From the NCBI RefSeq assembly GCF_000208745.1, contig NC_030850.1, positions 8,208,151 to 8,272,150 on the forward strand: 64,000 nucleotides of DNA, written 5' to 3'. This document shows, in pieces, positions 11,575-23,424 of this stretch (the stretch's first letter is position 1; each line of letters begins with the position of its first letter). This DNA comes from Theobroma cacao. Taxonomy: Eukaryota; Streptophyta; Magnoliopsida; Malvales; Malvaceae. A model generated the notes under the pieces. The model saw only the letters and a list, made by a program, of their open reading frames with translations. It had not been told where the DNA came from and did not search any database. The translations under genes were made by a program, and so were the position numbers.

Positions 11575-14500
11575 GGTTAGATAAAAAGTTTACTTCCTAC
11601 TGTTAGCGGATAATAGTTGGATATCCATTCAGCGAAGAGAATATATTTGCATAGCCTGATACCATCTTTCAGATGTAGATGAGAATGAACGTATTCTCAT
11701 GTGCTTAATGCTGCTTGGCTATAGCTGTTAGATAGTTGAAAATTTTTCTTTGGATTAGGCCCTATGGCATCTTTTGTAGTTTCCTTTTATTTAAAGTTGC
11801 TTATGTAATCCTTTTTAATTGATTATTATACATTTAGATAAACGGCCATTTATTTCTCAATCATTCTACTCTGTATTTTTTGATTCCTGAAGAAAGTTTC
11901 TAAGCTATACGACGATTGGCGAATTTGTCATGATGTTTTGATGTTTTCTGACAGCTTATTTGAAAATGTTTAATAAAACATTTGTCCGCCACATTAGCAT
12001 TTCTAAGGGACTATAGTCTCGTATAAGAGAAAATGTTTACTAAAATAGTTATGCCACATCCACTTGTATCACCTTTCACTCATTTAATAACACTGTATCG
12101 TTACCTTTCACGTCATTGATTTGATACATCACTAGCTGAAATTTTCCACAATAATTTCTTCATATGCTCAAGAAAACAACTCGCAAACTCAACACTTTAA
12201 ATTCCTACTAGCTAGTTGGGTTGGGGTCTTTCCAGAATTCCATTGTGTTTGTTGAAAAACAATACCCTAAAAGGCTAGAGCTCTTGGGGTCATGTTCATA
12301 AGAAAACCTCACAAAAGTAAATGTAAGTGTGGAACAAGTTACTACTCTGTGGGTTTCATTGTTTCATGGTCACTGCTTATTATAGATGAAGAAATTGAAG
12401 GGGCCATCCAGTGGAAAATGGACAAGTTTGAAATGTGTAGACTAGACCCTTACGAAAAATTGTAGACCCCTTACAATATATGCAGTACAAATGAAAATTT
12501 GAGGGAAAAACACAGGGGGCCTAGCTAATCCATGAGGCTGAGTGTTTCCCCAACACTTTATTCTGATCCTTACGAAGCAAAAAAGGAACTCACAAACACA
12601 CAAGAATGAGTTTAACAGAGAAAAAGTCTTTGTTTAGCTCTAAAAAGGGGTATTCAAAAAGTACCAAAACTTTGTCTTCACTATGAATCAAATTCTTGTA
12701 TAATGTGGATGCATCGATTACCAATTGGATGCAGCTTTTAAATAATGCTACCCTAACTGGAATCGATGAAAGTTACAGGTGATGAGTTGCGGATACCAAG
12801 AGACAGGTCTGGCCAAAAAGATAATAAAGATGAAAAAAGATGAGAATTAGTTACAGGAAGGAGCCGGCTTTCTTCTTCAAGATACGAGGCTAGCCGTGAA
12901 TGTACAGTTGCGTGATCTGTGCTGTGCTTGCTTCATATTCCAAGAAACGTCAGACCCCATATATTTACGATGGCTTTTACCCAAGGAAAAGGAAAAGGAG
13001 AAGGGAGGTGCCATTGGTGAGGGAGGGGAGGGCATTCCCAAGGATGGTAAGTGATTGTTCAACGACTTGAAAAGCAGCATATTTTTATACTCTCTCCGCC
13101 CGTCTCATCTGTTGTGTGCAGGTGTTGGTGGATGATTGTATAACATGTACGTAGGATATCCCCAGATACTTGCTGCCTTGTTGTCTTCTCGTTAAGTGTT
13201 TTTTCATTCACGAATTCTCAAGGCATCTTTCGATTTTGGACAAACAGAGATGACAACACGTCCTGGCCTCGCCTCGTTTTTCGCTTCCACAAATATTATT
13301 ACAGAGGCCCTTCCTAAACCTAACAAATCAAAATCTAAGCATGGCTAGCCAGCTAGCTTCGTTCTTTTAATTTCGTGTTCAATGTTGGATTTGTTGAGTA
13401 GTTTATAATCCACACAAGAAATATCTATATAAAATAACTTTTTAAAATATTTAATAACCTTTTTAAACTAATCCATATGTAATTAAAGCCACAAAAAACC
13501 TCTTATTATTAATAACCTTTTTAAGAATAGTTAAGGGGTACTACTTATAACTATATTTTCGTTTTCAATATAGTGGTTGGCCGTTGATATGATCAAGTCT
13601 AATATATTAGAACACAAACTATTACTTAAGCATATTAACTTCAAAAAACAAATTAAATACATTTAAACTTTCTTCAGTATCTTCAAGAACGCAAGTCAGC
13701 AGAGAAGAAATGCATTACTATTTACCTTATCATTTGCTTTAAATGTCAAAAAGATTAGGGAAACAAAAAAGGGAGAAAATATGGACATTTAAAGGTAAAA
13801 ATATGGAAGCAATTGGTGTTTGTGAATCTAATTTTAAGTTATTCCATGCAAAAGCAACAAAGTTTACAGACGGGAGAAACTTGAGGAAAAAATTGCATAT
13901 ATTTAGTCACATAAATGATATATATATAATTACATAAAAAGTATAAAATATTTTTTGGAAAATACCAAAAGATCAATATAAGTGTAGAAGAGTTTATACG
14001 TGAGATCCATTATATATAAGATAAGATAAGTTAAGATAAGATATTATTTTTTTATCTCCGTGAACCATCCTTTTCTTCCCTTCAAAGGTTTTAATTAAAT
14101 TACGTGATATAGGTTTAGTTTCTATAGTTACAAGCCTCTAAAAACTGAGTAAAGGTCAAAAACAATAACATGGTAACTAAATGTATAGAAAATGGCTCCA
14201 TTTGTAAGTTTCAATTTACAAAACCTTATTGGGTGAACTGTGCATTATTGCTTTTGAGGCAATTGGTCGCATGGGAAATTCAACTTGTTGCTTATTAAGG
14301 TGATAGGGAAAGTCGAACAAAGGTTGGATTTGAAAGGGGTTGAGGATAGTCTTAAGTAATCATTCACCATGAATGCATTTCTTTGCCAACTTGAACCAAG
14401 AGATATTACTGGAAAATGTTAAAAGTCTAATCGATAGCCTCTGTGATAGAAACATCCCAGACTTTCACGTTAATGCTCCAAAGTTTGGCTCCAATTGCTA

Positions 14501-15057
14501 CATAACTTCAAATAACATATGGAACAAGCTATATATAGGGAGACGATCGATCATGCTTAACAAGTAAATACATACTTAACGTCTTAAACATGCTTAACAC
14601 AAAAAAAAAAAAGAAGAAAAGAAAAGTAAATACATACTTCCATAAAAAAAATAGTGAACATATTAGACATTGAGCTGAAATGAAATTAAAAAGAAGGAAG
14701 AAAAAGAACATGTAATTATCTTAGCAATAAAACATATCACGGGGGAGGTGAGGGAGAAGCAGAATGTTGAAATATGATATATGGACAATTTAATATATAG
14801 CGCCTAAGAAGAAGCCAGCTAGCCTCAGCAAGAATATGAAACGAGATGGTAATTTTTGAAAAGGCTGGTTCGGAGAATGAAACCCTGGGCTCAGAATCAT
14901 GCATTTTATGATTATTCATAGTTCCATCATGAAAACTAACAAGACCATTCACCTAGACGACCTCAAGCCAGACAGCATGCATTTTTTGTTCTCAATCCAT
15001 CTAAAGTAATCTAGCAACAGCAAGGAAGGAGCATTAACGTATAGAGTGCGTGTATAT

Positions 15058-15159
15058 GTTTTGAGAGGAATGAAGCCTGGTCCGAAGCCTTGACTCTTGA
15101 GAGTTTCAAACGTTTATATTTGCCAAAGCCTCGAGCCAGCCAACATTCCCCTCAAAAGC
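15058..15159 (-). ncRNA. MIR166: MIR166 precursor hairpin
   Basis: On the minus strand the mature miR166 lies at 15085-15065: it begins TCGGACCAGGCTTCATTCC and ends TC, one of the known 3' variants of the family. The passenger strand lies at 15149-15129 and begins GGAATGTTGGCTGGCTCGAG, close to the canonical miR166*. The two arms pair over about 30 bases, including a lower stem TTTTGAG/CTCAAAA, around a loop of roughly 40 bases, and the star/mature pairing leaves the 2-nt 3' overhang expected after Dicer-like processing. miR166 silences class III HD-ZIP genes (PHB, PHV, REV), which set leaf polarity, vascular pattern and meristem identity. No ORF is involved. Confidence 0.95.
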
Positions 15160-15251
15160 TAGCAATGCATCCATGATCCATCCATCCAACTCTCTTTACC
15201 TTTGCTTCCTTTCAGTTTCACTCTATAAATCCCTAACCCACATGCACCCCC

Positions 15252-15259
15252 TATTTATA
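15252..15259 (-). promoter_or_regulatory. TATA box of the MIR166 transcript
   Basis: The minus strand reads TATAAATA here, about 90 bases upstream of the hairpin. A start roughly 30 bases further on (near 15220-15230) would leave a short leader before the stem. This fits RNA polymerase II transcription of plant MIR genes. It is an inference from motif and position. Confidence 0.5.
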
Positions 15260-16223
15260 TGCATTCACTCCCAGCTCGCTATTGTGCTTCCATGTGCCCT
15301 TTTTTTTTTTTTTTTTCTTTTTTTAATGATAAATTTATCAACTTTCAAAAAGAAAAAAACATTAAAGACATCCCAGTGAACAAGACGATTGCTATAGGTG
15401 ATGGTACCTAGGGTAAAATTATGCATCCATTATTCACTTGTATTAGCTGGTGCTGGCAGTGAACTGCCCAAGCTGCTGCTACCAGCAGCAGTTGCTTTGC
15501 TTCCCTAAAGTCAAACAACCCAACATCTACTTCAATGCTGCAAGCAACATACAACAAGACAAAATGGGAGTTTTGTTGTTTTTTGAGAATATGACGCCAC
15601 CCAGACAAACCTTACTATTTTGGGCTTTTGCATCACCTACTTTCCAACTCTCTTTGCTTTTGTACACAACTTCTCTTTAAAATATATGAATGATGAGAAT
15701 AAATTTTTAAGATATATTAGATAAATTTGTGCGTGTGATCTTGATTTCTTTCAAAGTCAGAAACTTAAAATAATTATCTTCCATTAGGTATCAATGGGTT
15801 CTCTTTGAAGGTTACAAAGAACAAAAAGTTAAGCAACATAATATTAGAGTAAAAGAACAACATAATGATGGAGTTACACCTTTGGAGAGAGATTTCATAT
15901 CGGTCCATCAACTATAATGCAACCACGTAGCTGGGAACCTCATCCTTTCTATAACTTGATCTTTTATTGAATCTATAATATTATGTTATACACACTGTTT
16001 TACATGCTGAAAGTATAAGATTTCCATCCACTGCATTAAGTGTATCATTCTTCTACAGTGGACAAGTATAAACAGGAACGTATAGTTGACTTGATAAATG
16101 CCAACATATTGCTGTTACAATGTACAAGAATCAGCAGACAGAAGAAACAATGCAACCTATCTGTCCACGCACCAAAAAATAAATAAAAAAGCACATCTCA
16201 CGTGCTAAATCTAAAGCCGAAGC

Positions 16224-19200
16224 TTACATGTATTCAAGTATGGCACCAGTATGATTGAATCCGCATGATATCTGCAATGCTTTAACATTTTCCCCAAAGT
16301 GGACCATTGTAGGTTTTATGTAATCTACATCACTTCCATGGCCCTGTACAAAGAGCATTCAGCAAAGATTTCATCCATTTACATTCAATCCTCAATGCTA
16401 GTAATACAAACAAAAATAAGAAAATAAAGATGAGCTGCACAAACTGTACAATCAAGGCAACCATAATGCATCATATAAATATTTGTCTGCCAGAAATAAC
16501 TACATCAAATTTTTTATGTTCAGTCACACCAGGAAAAAAAATGGTAAAAGGAAAATCTGGCATCATCTGCCTAGCTGCATCAAATTTGATGCGAATCCCA
16601 ACCCATGCCGACATGGGTACTCAACCAAAAATGGAAACAAAATTAGCAACATCTCCTTTTTCTTATTCTTCTGGTATGTGTTACAGAACCATAACACAAC
16701 TAAGAACAATGAAGCTTTAGTTGCCCTAGTGCCTTCATGCAGAATCACACAACAAGAATAATGAGAATAATTGATTTAACTAATATTTCTTGGATCAATG
16801 CAAAATGAGTAATAATAGAATGTTAATAATACAAGAGAAGATAGAAGCAAACCAGTTGTCCACCAGAAGAATGCCCATCTTCAGAAAATGTTCCATGAGA
16901 ACCTCCCCAACCCCATGTAAAGACCTTGCCATCTGAACATGAATACCAAATGCACATTTCTCACTCTAACCAATTGCAGAGAATATTTAAGCATTTAACC
17001 ATTTGTTCCGTATGGAAAAATCACTACATTAAGGTCAAGTATACTGTATAAGTTGCTTTTGGGTCGTTAGTTTATGATTCTCTAAGCTAAAGCCGCACCT
17101 TCTATTGATTTTTTGCTTTCTCAAGATTTAAGTGTGAGGAGGCATTTTTTTAAATTCTTAGTAGGAGTGCTGGAAACGGCAGATGTTGAGTCCTGGAATA
17201 TTATATTATGTCTTCTTATGTAATTAATTTTTTTTGCCAGTTAGTTTCCTATTCAAGGCCTAAGACTTTTTTGAAGTTCCTATGTGACTAGAAATTAATA
17301 TTGAGCTAATTCTTCTCCAAATTTTTTATTTTGAAATGTCTAACCAATGCCAAACATATTATAACAGATATAAATATATATATATATATAAACTGAAGTC
17401 GTTAGAAGCTTATCTCTGTTTCTGTATTAATAATTCTAAGGAGAGATGGGCATGAAAGTATCATTTATTTAGTTTGTGATCCCACATTAAGTTCTTACCT
17501 GAAATTGCTGCTGTATGCTTCCAACCACAAGAGACCTGTGGATGCCCATTTGTCAGAAAACGTAAAGTTTGAAGCATATGCAAGAATGTAACCATAAGAT
17601 CCAGGTATCAGCACAGGGAGATTGGAGCGTTGTTGCTTTGTGACTATTTTTTTCACCTTTTTGCTTCACTCTCATCAGCCTTTCTTCCAATTGAGAATGA
17701 AGAGCAACAGCATCAACCGATTTAAATAACATTACCCCTGGTTCTATTATGATTGACCAAATCTAACTGATATAGCAATAAGACAGTTTCAATGTTCAAC
17801 CAAACAGAAGCACAAACCTTGCAAACAGGAGATTTCAGAAAAGGACCTTGAACTCTTTCTGGTAAATGAAAAACATCTATAGAACTGCCGAAACAAAAGA
17901 TAGACCAATTTTAAAGATATCAGAATTCTACAATTCAAAATGTAAAATACAAAAAGATGAAAAATCAATTTCTCAAGCTAAGGTTTCAAAATGAAGTCTC
18001 AATTGGAATACCCGATACCAAGGCAACCATTCTCATTTGAGCCCCAAGTGTAAAGTTCGCCACCTCCTATGAGAAAAATGATAAGAAGAAACAAAACTCG
18101 GATTAGATTTAGACACATAATTGCAAGCACAAAAGAATTTTTTACTCACTAAAGAATGGACAGGATGGGAAGATGAGGAGCAAAACAGGAAATACAGCAC
18201 TAAAATTTTTGCTATTTTCTTTCCCCTACGGGAAATTTTAAATATATCAAATTTCAGGACGCTTCGCACATCACTTATAAATCATCTGAATTATATAAAT
18301 TTGGCACATAGATCTCAAATAAAAAAATAGAAACATTTCTTAGTACAACACACTTAAATGAGCTACAAAACAATGGACAAAGCTAGGATAGCATACAATT
18401 GTAATTCTGGTCAGTGCAAGGAAAGCCAATCCCATTTTAAAGATTAAAATCGGTCCTCCAAGTTATATTGATGCTTCCTTAAAAAAGGGGCAACAAAACA
18501 TCTCTAAGACAACTTGCTCTCAAACCCATAGCCAATCTATCAAGATCCAGGTTTGAAGGTTATTAGTTTTACTTTTGGTGCAGCACGAGAGTGAGATATG
18601 GAGTAGGGAAAGAGGGAAAAGAAAGAAGTAAAGAGAAAGAAGGCAGAGAAGAGGTAAAAGGATGAAACAAAGGGAGAAAACACTTACTAATTTCCAATAC
18701 TCCAAATGCTATTCCAACTAAATAGTATTTACAAACTACTCTCTAACCCCAATAGTTAGTAAAAAAGCAACAATATTTTATACAAGTAACTTAAACTGTT
18801 TAAAAGTAAAAGAGAATAATTAGATATAAAAATGACAGTTGAGACCATAAAATATAAAAAAATAATAACATTAACACCTAAGTAGTGTATATCCTCCACA
18901 TATATCACGCTCCCCATGTTCGAGAAAAATCAACTTCCAATGAAATGTTGCAGTAGAGGCAATCTCAAGTTCAAAAATAGTTTATTTGATGATGAGAGAT
19001 TTGACACATGATGCAACTTCATCTTTTCCTTGAAACCATCAAGATTGATAACAAGCGATCGTTCTTGTCTTCCACAATGTCAAATTGGTTAGGAATAATA
19101 AAATCATTTGATAAAGCCCTATAGGATAACGATTGCTATTGGTGCGAAGCTTAGAGCTTTCTTTCTTAATTTCTTCAGGTACTAAATGAAAGCTAATTTT

Positions 19201-22200
19201 TCTTGTATGAAAAATAAAAGAGGGTTAATTGAGAAACAGCATGTCAAAAAAGCAACTGCAGCTAGAACGAAAATATTAAGATTGGTGGGAAATTTGACCT
19301 AATAGTTAGAATAAGAAACAAAGCAACTAGTAGGAAGGTAAAACGTTGCATCAATTAAGGATAGATTGTGAGAAAGATGACTTCAAGATTTTAGGTGTAG
19401 ATAATATAAATATAGGACTGCATTGGTGAAGAAGCTGTACAAAAGGCATGGAACATCTTTATACAATAAGGACTCCTTTTTATTACCAGCTGATGGGCCT
19501 GTCCAATCTATTATCTCCTTTATGTCATTTATCCTAAATAAAAACAAGCAAAAATATATAATAATGAAGATAGAGAATTACTCGTTACAACACACGTGTG
19601 GTAGCCACCACATGCGACTTCTTCTGAATATGGCAATGCGCTGATCATGGATGGCATTGTTGCATTCTTGGCCCCTCCAAAGCCCTAAAATATTCCATTA
19701 AGAGATCATCACACACAAGATGCCATAGATCAGAATCATGAACTGCGATGTTTAAAACTTGCACCATTTTTAGTACTTACAAGGTTAGTTACCACTTTCT
19801 CGCCAAATATGAATAAAGACCCATTTTCTGCAATACCTAGACAAATTAAAGATCTAAAAACAAAAGTTTGGAATATGTCCAGTAATGAGGTCATAGAAAA
19901 TGATTAACCATAAAAGGAATCATTTCAAATTACCATCAATGCATGCTGAATGCAGCAACCCAGCTGCAACTCTTGCAACCTAACACAAGAATCAATAATG
20001 AAGCCAAATAACCATAATTAGTGATGAGAAATTGACACATCCATCTCAATGATAGTTACACAATAAAAAGTTCAAAGTTAACAAATACAAATTACCTTGA
20101 TACCCTCTAATTTCTTTATAAGCCTCGGTGTATATTCACTGCAAAAAACATAAATAAATCTATGTATATACTTTAAATATTACTGTGAGAAAACAGAGAG
20201 CTCAAGGTGAAAAAAGAACAGAATTAAAAAAAACCTAAAAAAATCCAGTTTCCAAAAGAACAGCAAAAAGAAAACAAAAACATGAAAAAAGAAGGGAAAG
20301 GAAAAAAATAAAAAAAAAAATGAAAAAAGAAAGAAAAGGACAAAGAAACACACAGTAAGCTATATCAAGGCAGAAGAAAAATAATGTAGCTGTGTCCATG
20401 TCAAATACCAATACAACATAACACTCCTTGGAGACATCTCATTCTCATATACTCAAAGTTTCCACACATTGGTCACAACGCAAGCAACTTGAAATGTTGC
20501 AAAAGCCCATGTGTTTTTCCTTGTTATGTTTTCACTAAGTCATCTCAAATTTTAAAATGTTTGTCATAGCCCCACAAAAACATGTTCTTGTCTGTGTCTA
20601 TATACAAGAAAAGAGCAGCAGCACTCAAATCTCCAACTGATTAAACAGGTGATTTGCAATCTAAAATGGTTGCATAGGCCTTTGTAACAACAACCATTCA
20701 CCAATATTTATTTCTGTTTTTGTCTTCAACATGCCTACTGAATGGGATCCTTTCCCATCCCTTCTCTAAAATACCTAACTGGTCTACAATGAGGTTTCAA
20801 GAGACATGATTCATAGACAGAAGTTCAAGGTACAACCAAACGAAAATGCACCTGGACCACTCTGGAGAATCCAAGCTAGGAAGAAAAATTATAAGTATTT
20901 TGCTTTTATGCATCTCCCATCCCCCCCAATCCCCCAGCCAAACATGACAAACACGCATATAGATATCCACACAGATTTTGGTTACACTACACAATAAATA
21001 TTAGCACGTAATTCTCATCTGCTTTATAGGAATAATTGTGCATGAGTCACAGCTACTTAAAAGAAAAGAGGAGAAGGAAAGTATAAGTTGAAGAGTTTGT
21101 TATATCATTGAATGATCATGGAAACATAAAAAGTTGAAATAAAATAAAATTAATAATAAAAAAACTTCATTCTAGTTAAAAATAAAAAAATGGCTGACGC
21201 TAGTTTATCTTTATGACACAAGGATTATAGCTCAAATATTTCTTCAACAGACAAATACTATCCGTGTCATATCTGCATTTATAGAAACATTTATTTATCA
21301 TTTTTTCAAATAATTAATGGAAAAGGAGAAAAAGAAAAAATATGTCAAAGGCTTTGTTATATCAGTCGATAATAATGGAAACATAAAATGCAACCTGGTG
21401 CTTGTTAAGAACCCAAAAATGCTTGGCTCAAGGCCATGACCAAGTCTTCCAGATGCTGCTCCTCCCCAACTTAAGGCCTCACCTCCATCTGGTGAAGAAC
21501 ATGGAAAATGAAATACAAGTTTTACTCCCTAGCATGCATACAATATCAAAAGCATCTACAAAACAGCAATTCTAGAAAATAGAATCTATATGTCGTGAGG
21601 CTTTTCCAGTTTCAAACCAGTAACAGCAACAGTGTGCTCTGAACCCAAAGCTGCTGTCTTAATTGTAAGCCCACTCAAGCATTCTACTTTGGTTGGAACG
21701 TGAACCACTTTTGCAGCCTCTGTAAGAATAATATGCCATCCAATGGAAACAAGTGAGAAAATGCTTATTATGCAACAATGCTTTCAAACAAGAAAATAAA
21801 AGAATGACAAGTAGGCAAACATAACAATATAACTTAAATAACATAAGTATTCCCAAAAAAAAAAAATTAAAAAGGAGTACATTTAGTTACTTTTTCCAAG
21901 GCCAAGCTGCCCACTTGAGTTCTTCCCCCACATGTAAAGCTTCCCATCCACTACAGATCATATCCAAGTTGTTACAAAAATAATTCAGAAGATCAAGTCA
22001 GTAGCAACAACATAACACAATGACCTTTCAATGCAAATTACACATGTATGCTTTAAAACTAAAAATTAAAAGAAATAAAAAAGAATTGGGCAGTCAGAGA
22101 GAGGAATAAAACAAAAAAAAATATTGCCAAAAGATGCCACGTTAGGATTATGTATGAGTATGTCTAGAGAGCCACATGTGAATGTATCTCATCTATGTAT

Positions 22201-23319
22201 TATTTGGTAAATTCTTGTAGAATGAGATGTTTCATACAGAAATGATGAGATACAAAATCCTCATCTTCATGCAAACAGTAGGTGATAAAGTGTGCAGGTA
22301 TGTGCCTACCTATCAATGTGTATATGTGTGCACACACGCAACTCTATTAGAATAGTTTGCAGGACACAATACCTGTAATAGCACAAGAGTGATGATAACC
22401 AGCAGAAATTTGCACAATTTCCTTTGGAAGTCCTGAAACTTCAATTGGCTCCTAAAAGAATAAAGCAAGTAAATAAATTAAACAAAAAACCTTCACAAGT
22501 TACAACTATTACGTTCTATATTGACAGGCATCATAGAAACGTTTGAAATCTAGTGCATTCCAATATTTCACTTGTTTTATAAATACTATACAAGTATTAT
22601 TCTGCAACAAAAATTCATAGGCAGCCAAAATCCATATTCTGTTCTTCATTTCAAACCTAAGCAAACAGCTCTTGCAGAGTCTTGCTTCTTATAAATGACC
22701 AGCATTTCAAGTTCAATTTTTCATAGTCAATAACAATCACAAAATTCTAAATGCCCTATCTTTCTACATATGAGTTACTCTGTTAAGCAATTAATCACAT
22801 GATTCTACAATCTAAATTCATTGGGGAAAAAATCATTCTTATGAGTGCGCAAACATATAAACTAGAATAAAAGATGGAATAATCTTACTGGAGTGTAATT
22901 CATAGAGTCCGAGGAACCTAGCTGTCCAAAATCATTGAGACCAGTGGCATAAACCCTCCCACTTTCTGTCAAAGTAGAAAGATATTAATTCGTGAGTGAT
23001 CGGAAACACAATTGATCAAAGAGCGGGATATAATTCAAAAAAAAAAAAACAAAGAACCTGTTAAGAAGAGAGTATGGGCACCACCGCAGGCAACGGACTT
23101 GAGGCTTTGGTCCTGAAAGGAAGAGCAATGGATAGGCTTAGGTCTCCATTGAGAGTCCAAAGTTCCAACACCCAACCGCCCATAATCTCCATTCCCCCAC
23201 ACCGCGGCAAATCTCCTGGCGGGCTCGCCCGAGCCTGACGAACTTAAACCTCTTCTCCAAAGCAAGAATTCTAGCTCTCCACTAATGAATTTGGTTTTTC
23301 TTAGGGAGTTTCTCCACAT
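16224..23319 (-). CDS. RUG3: RCC1-repeat beta-propeller protein, RUG3-like
   Basis: Fifteen exons (minus strand, in order): 23319-23058, 22965-22889, 22451-22373, 21950-21891, 21719-21618, 21488-21395, 20138-20096, 19979-19934, 19827-19781, 19684-19582, 18063-18012, 17884-17818, 17535-17499, 16932-16853, 16343-16224. Phases agree and give 422 residues. Seven RCC1 blades are visible, with strands such as WGNGDYGRLG, YATGLNDFGQLG, YMWGKNSSGQLGLG, LSWGGAASGRLGHG, LYTWGSNENGCLGIG and VFTWGWGGSHG, each followed by an ACGxxH-like turn. The N-terminus, MWRNSLRKTKFISG then WRRGLSSSGSGEPARR, is basic, serine-rich and without early acids, like a mitochondrial presequence. Length and N-terminus resemble Arabidopsis RUG3, needed for mitochondrial nad2 splicing and complex I; a different RCC1/UVR8-like member is possible. 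An in-frame ATG at 23424 would add 35 residues but lies only 37 bases from a TATA box, so the inner ATG is preferred. Confidence 0.88.
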
Positions 23320-23424
23320 CTTGTTGTCTCGTTGGTTCTGGCAGTGACAAGAATTTTGCTTCTTATGAGTTTGATGGCTTGCAACGTTGCAACGTCCTCG
23401 TTGTACTCTTTTCCCTTTTCTCAA

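Larger units (their letters stand above)
11575..16223. other. Spacer carrying MIR166
   Basis: A 4.6-kb region between the methyltransferase stop and the 3' end of the RCC1 gene. It is mostly AT-rich non-coding DNA. The supported gene in it is the MIR166 hairpin near 15.1 kb. A 67-codon minus-strand frame at 12877-13080 has no recognised homology. A poly-T tract lies at about 15301-15325. No other coding signal was found. Confidence 0.6.

Noticed and set aside
15408..15680. Overlapping frames on both strands just upstream of MIR166
   Set aside because: No homology and mutually antisense; the region more likely belongs to the MIR166 upstream region.
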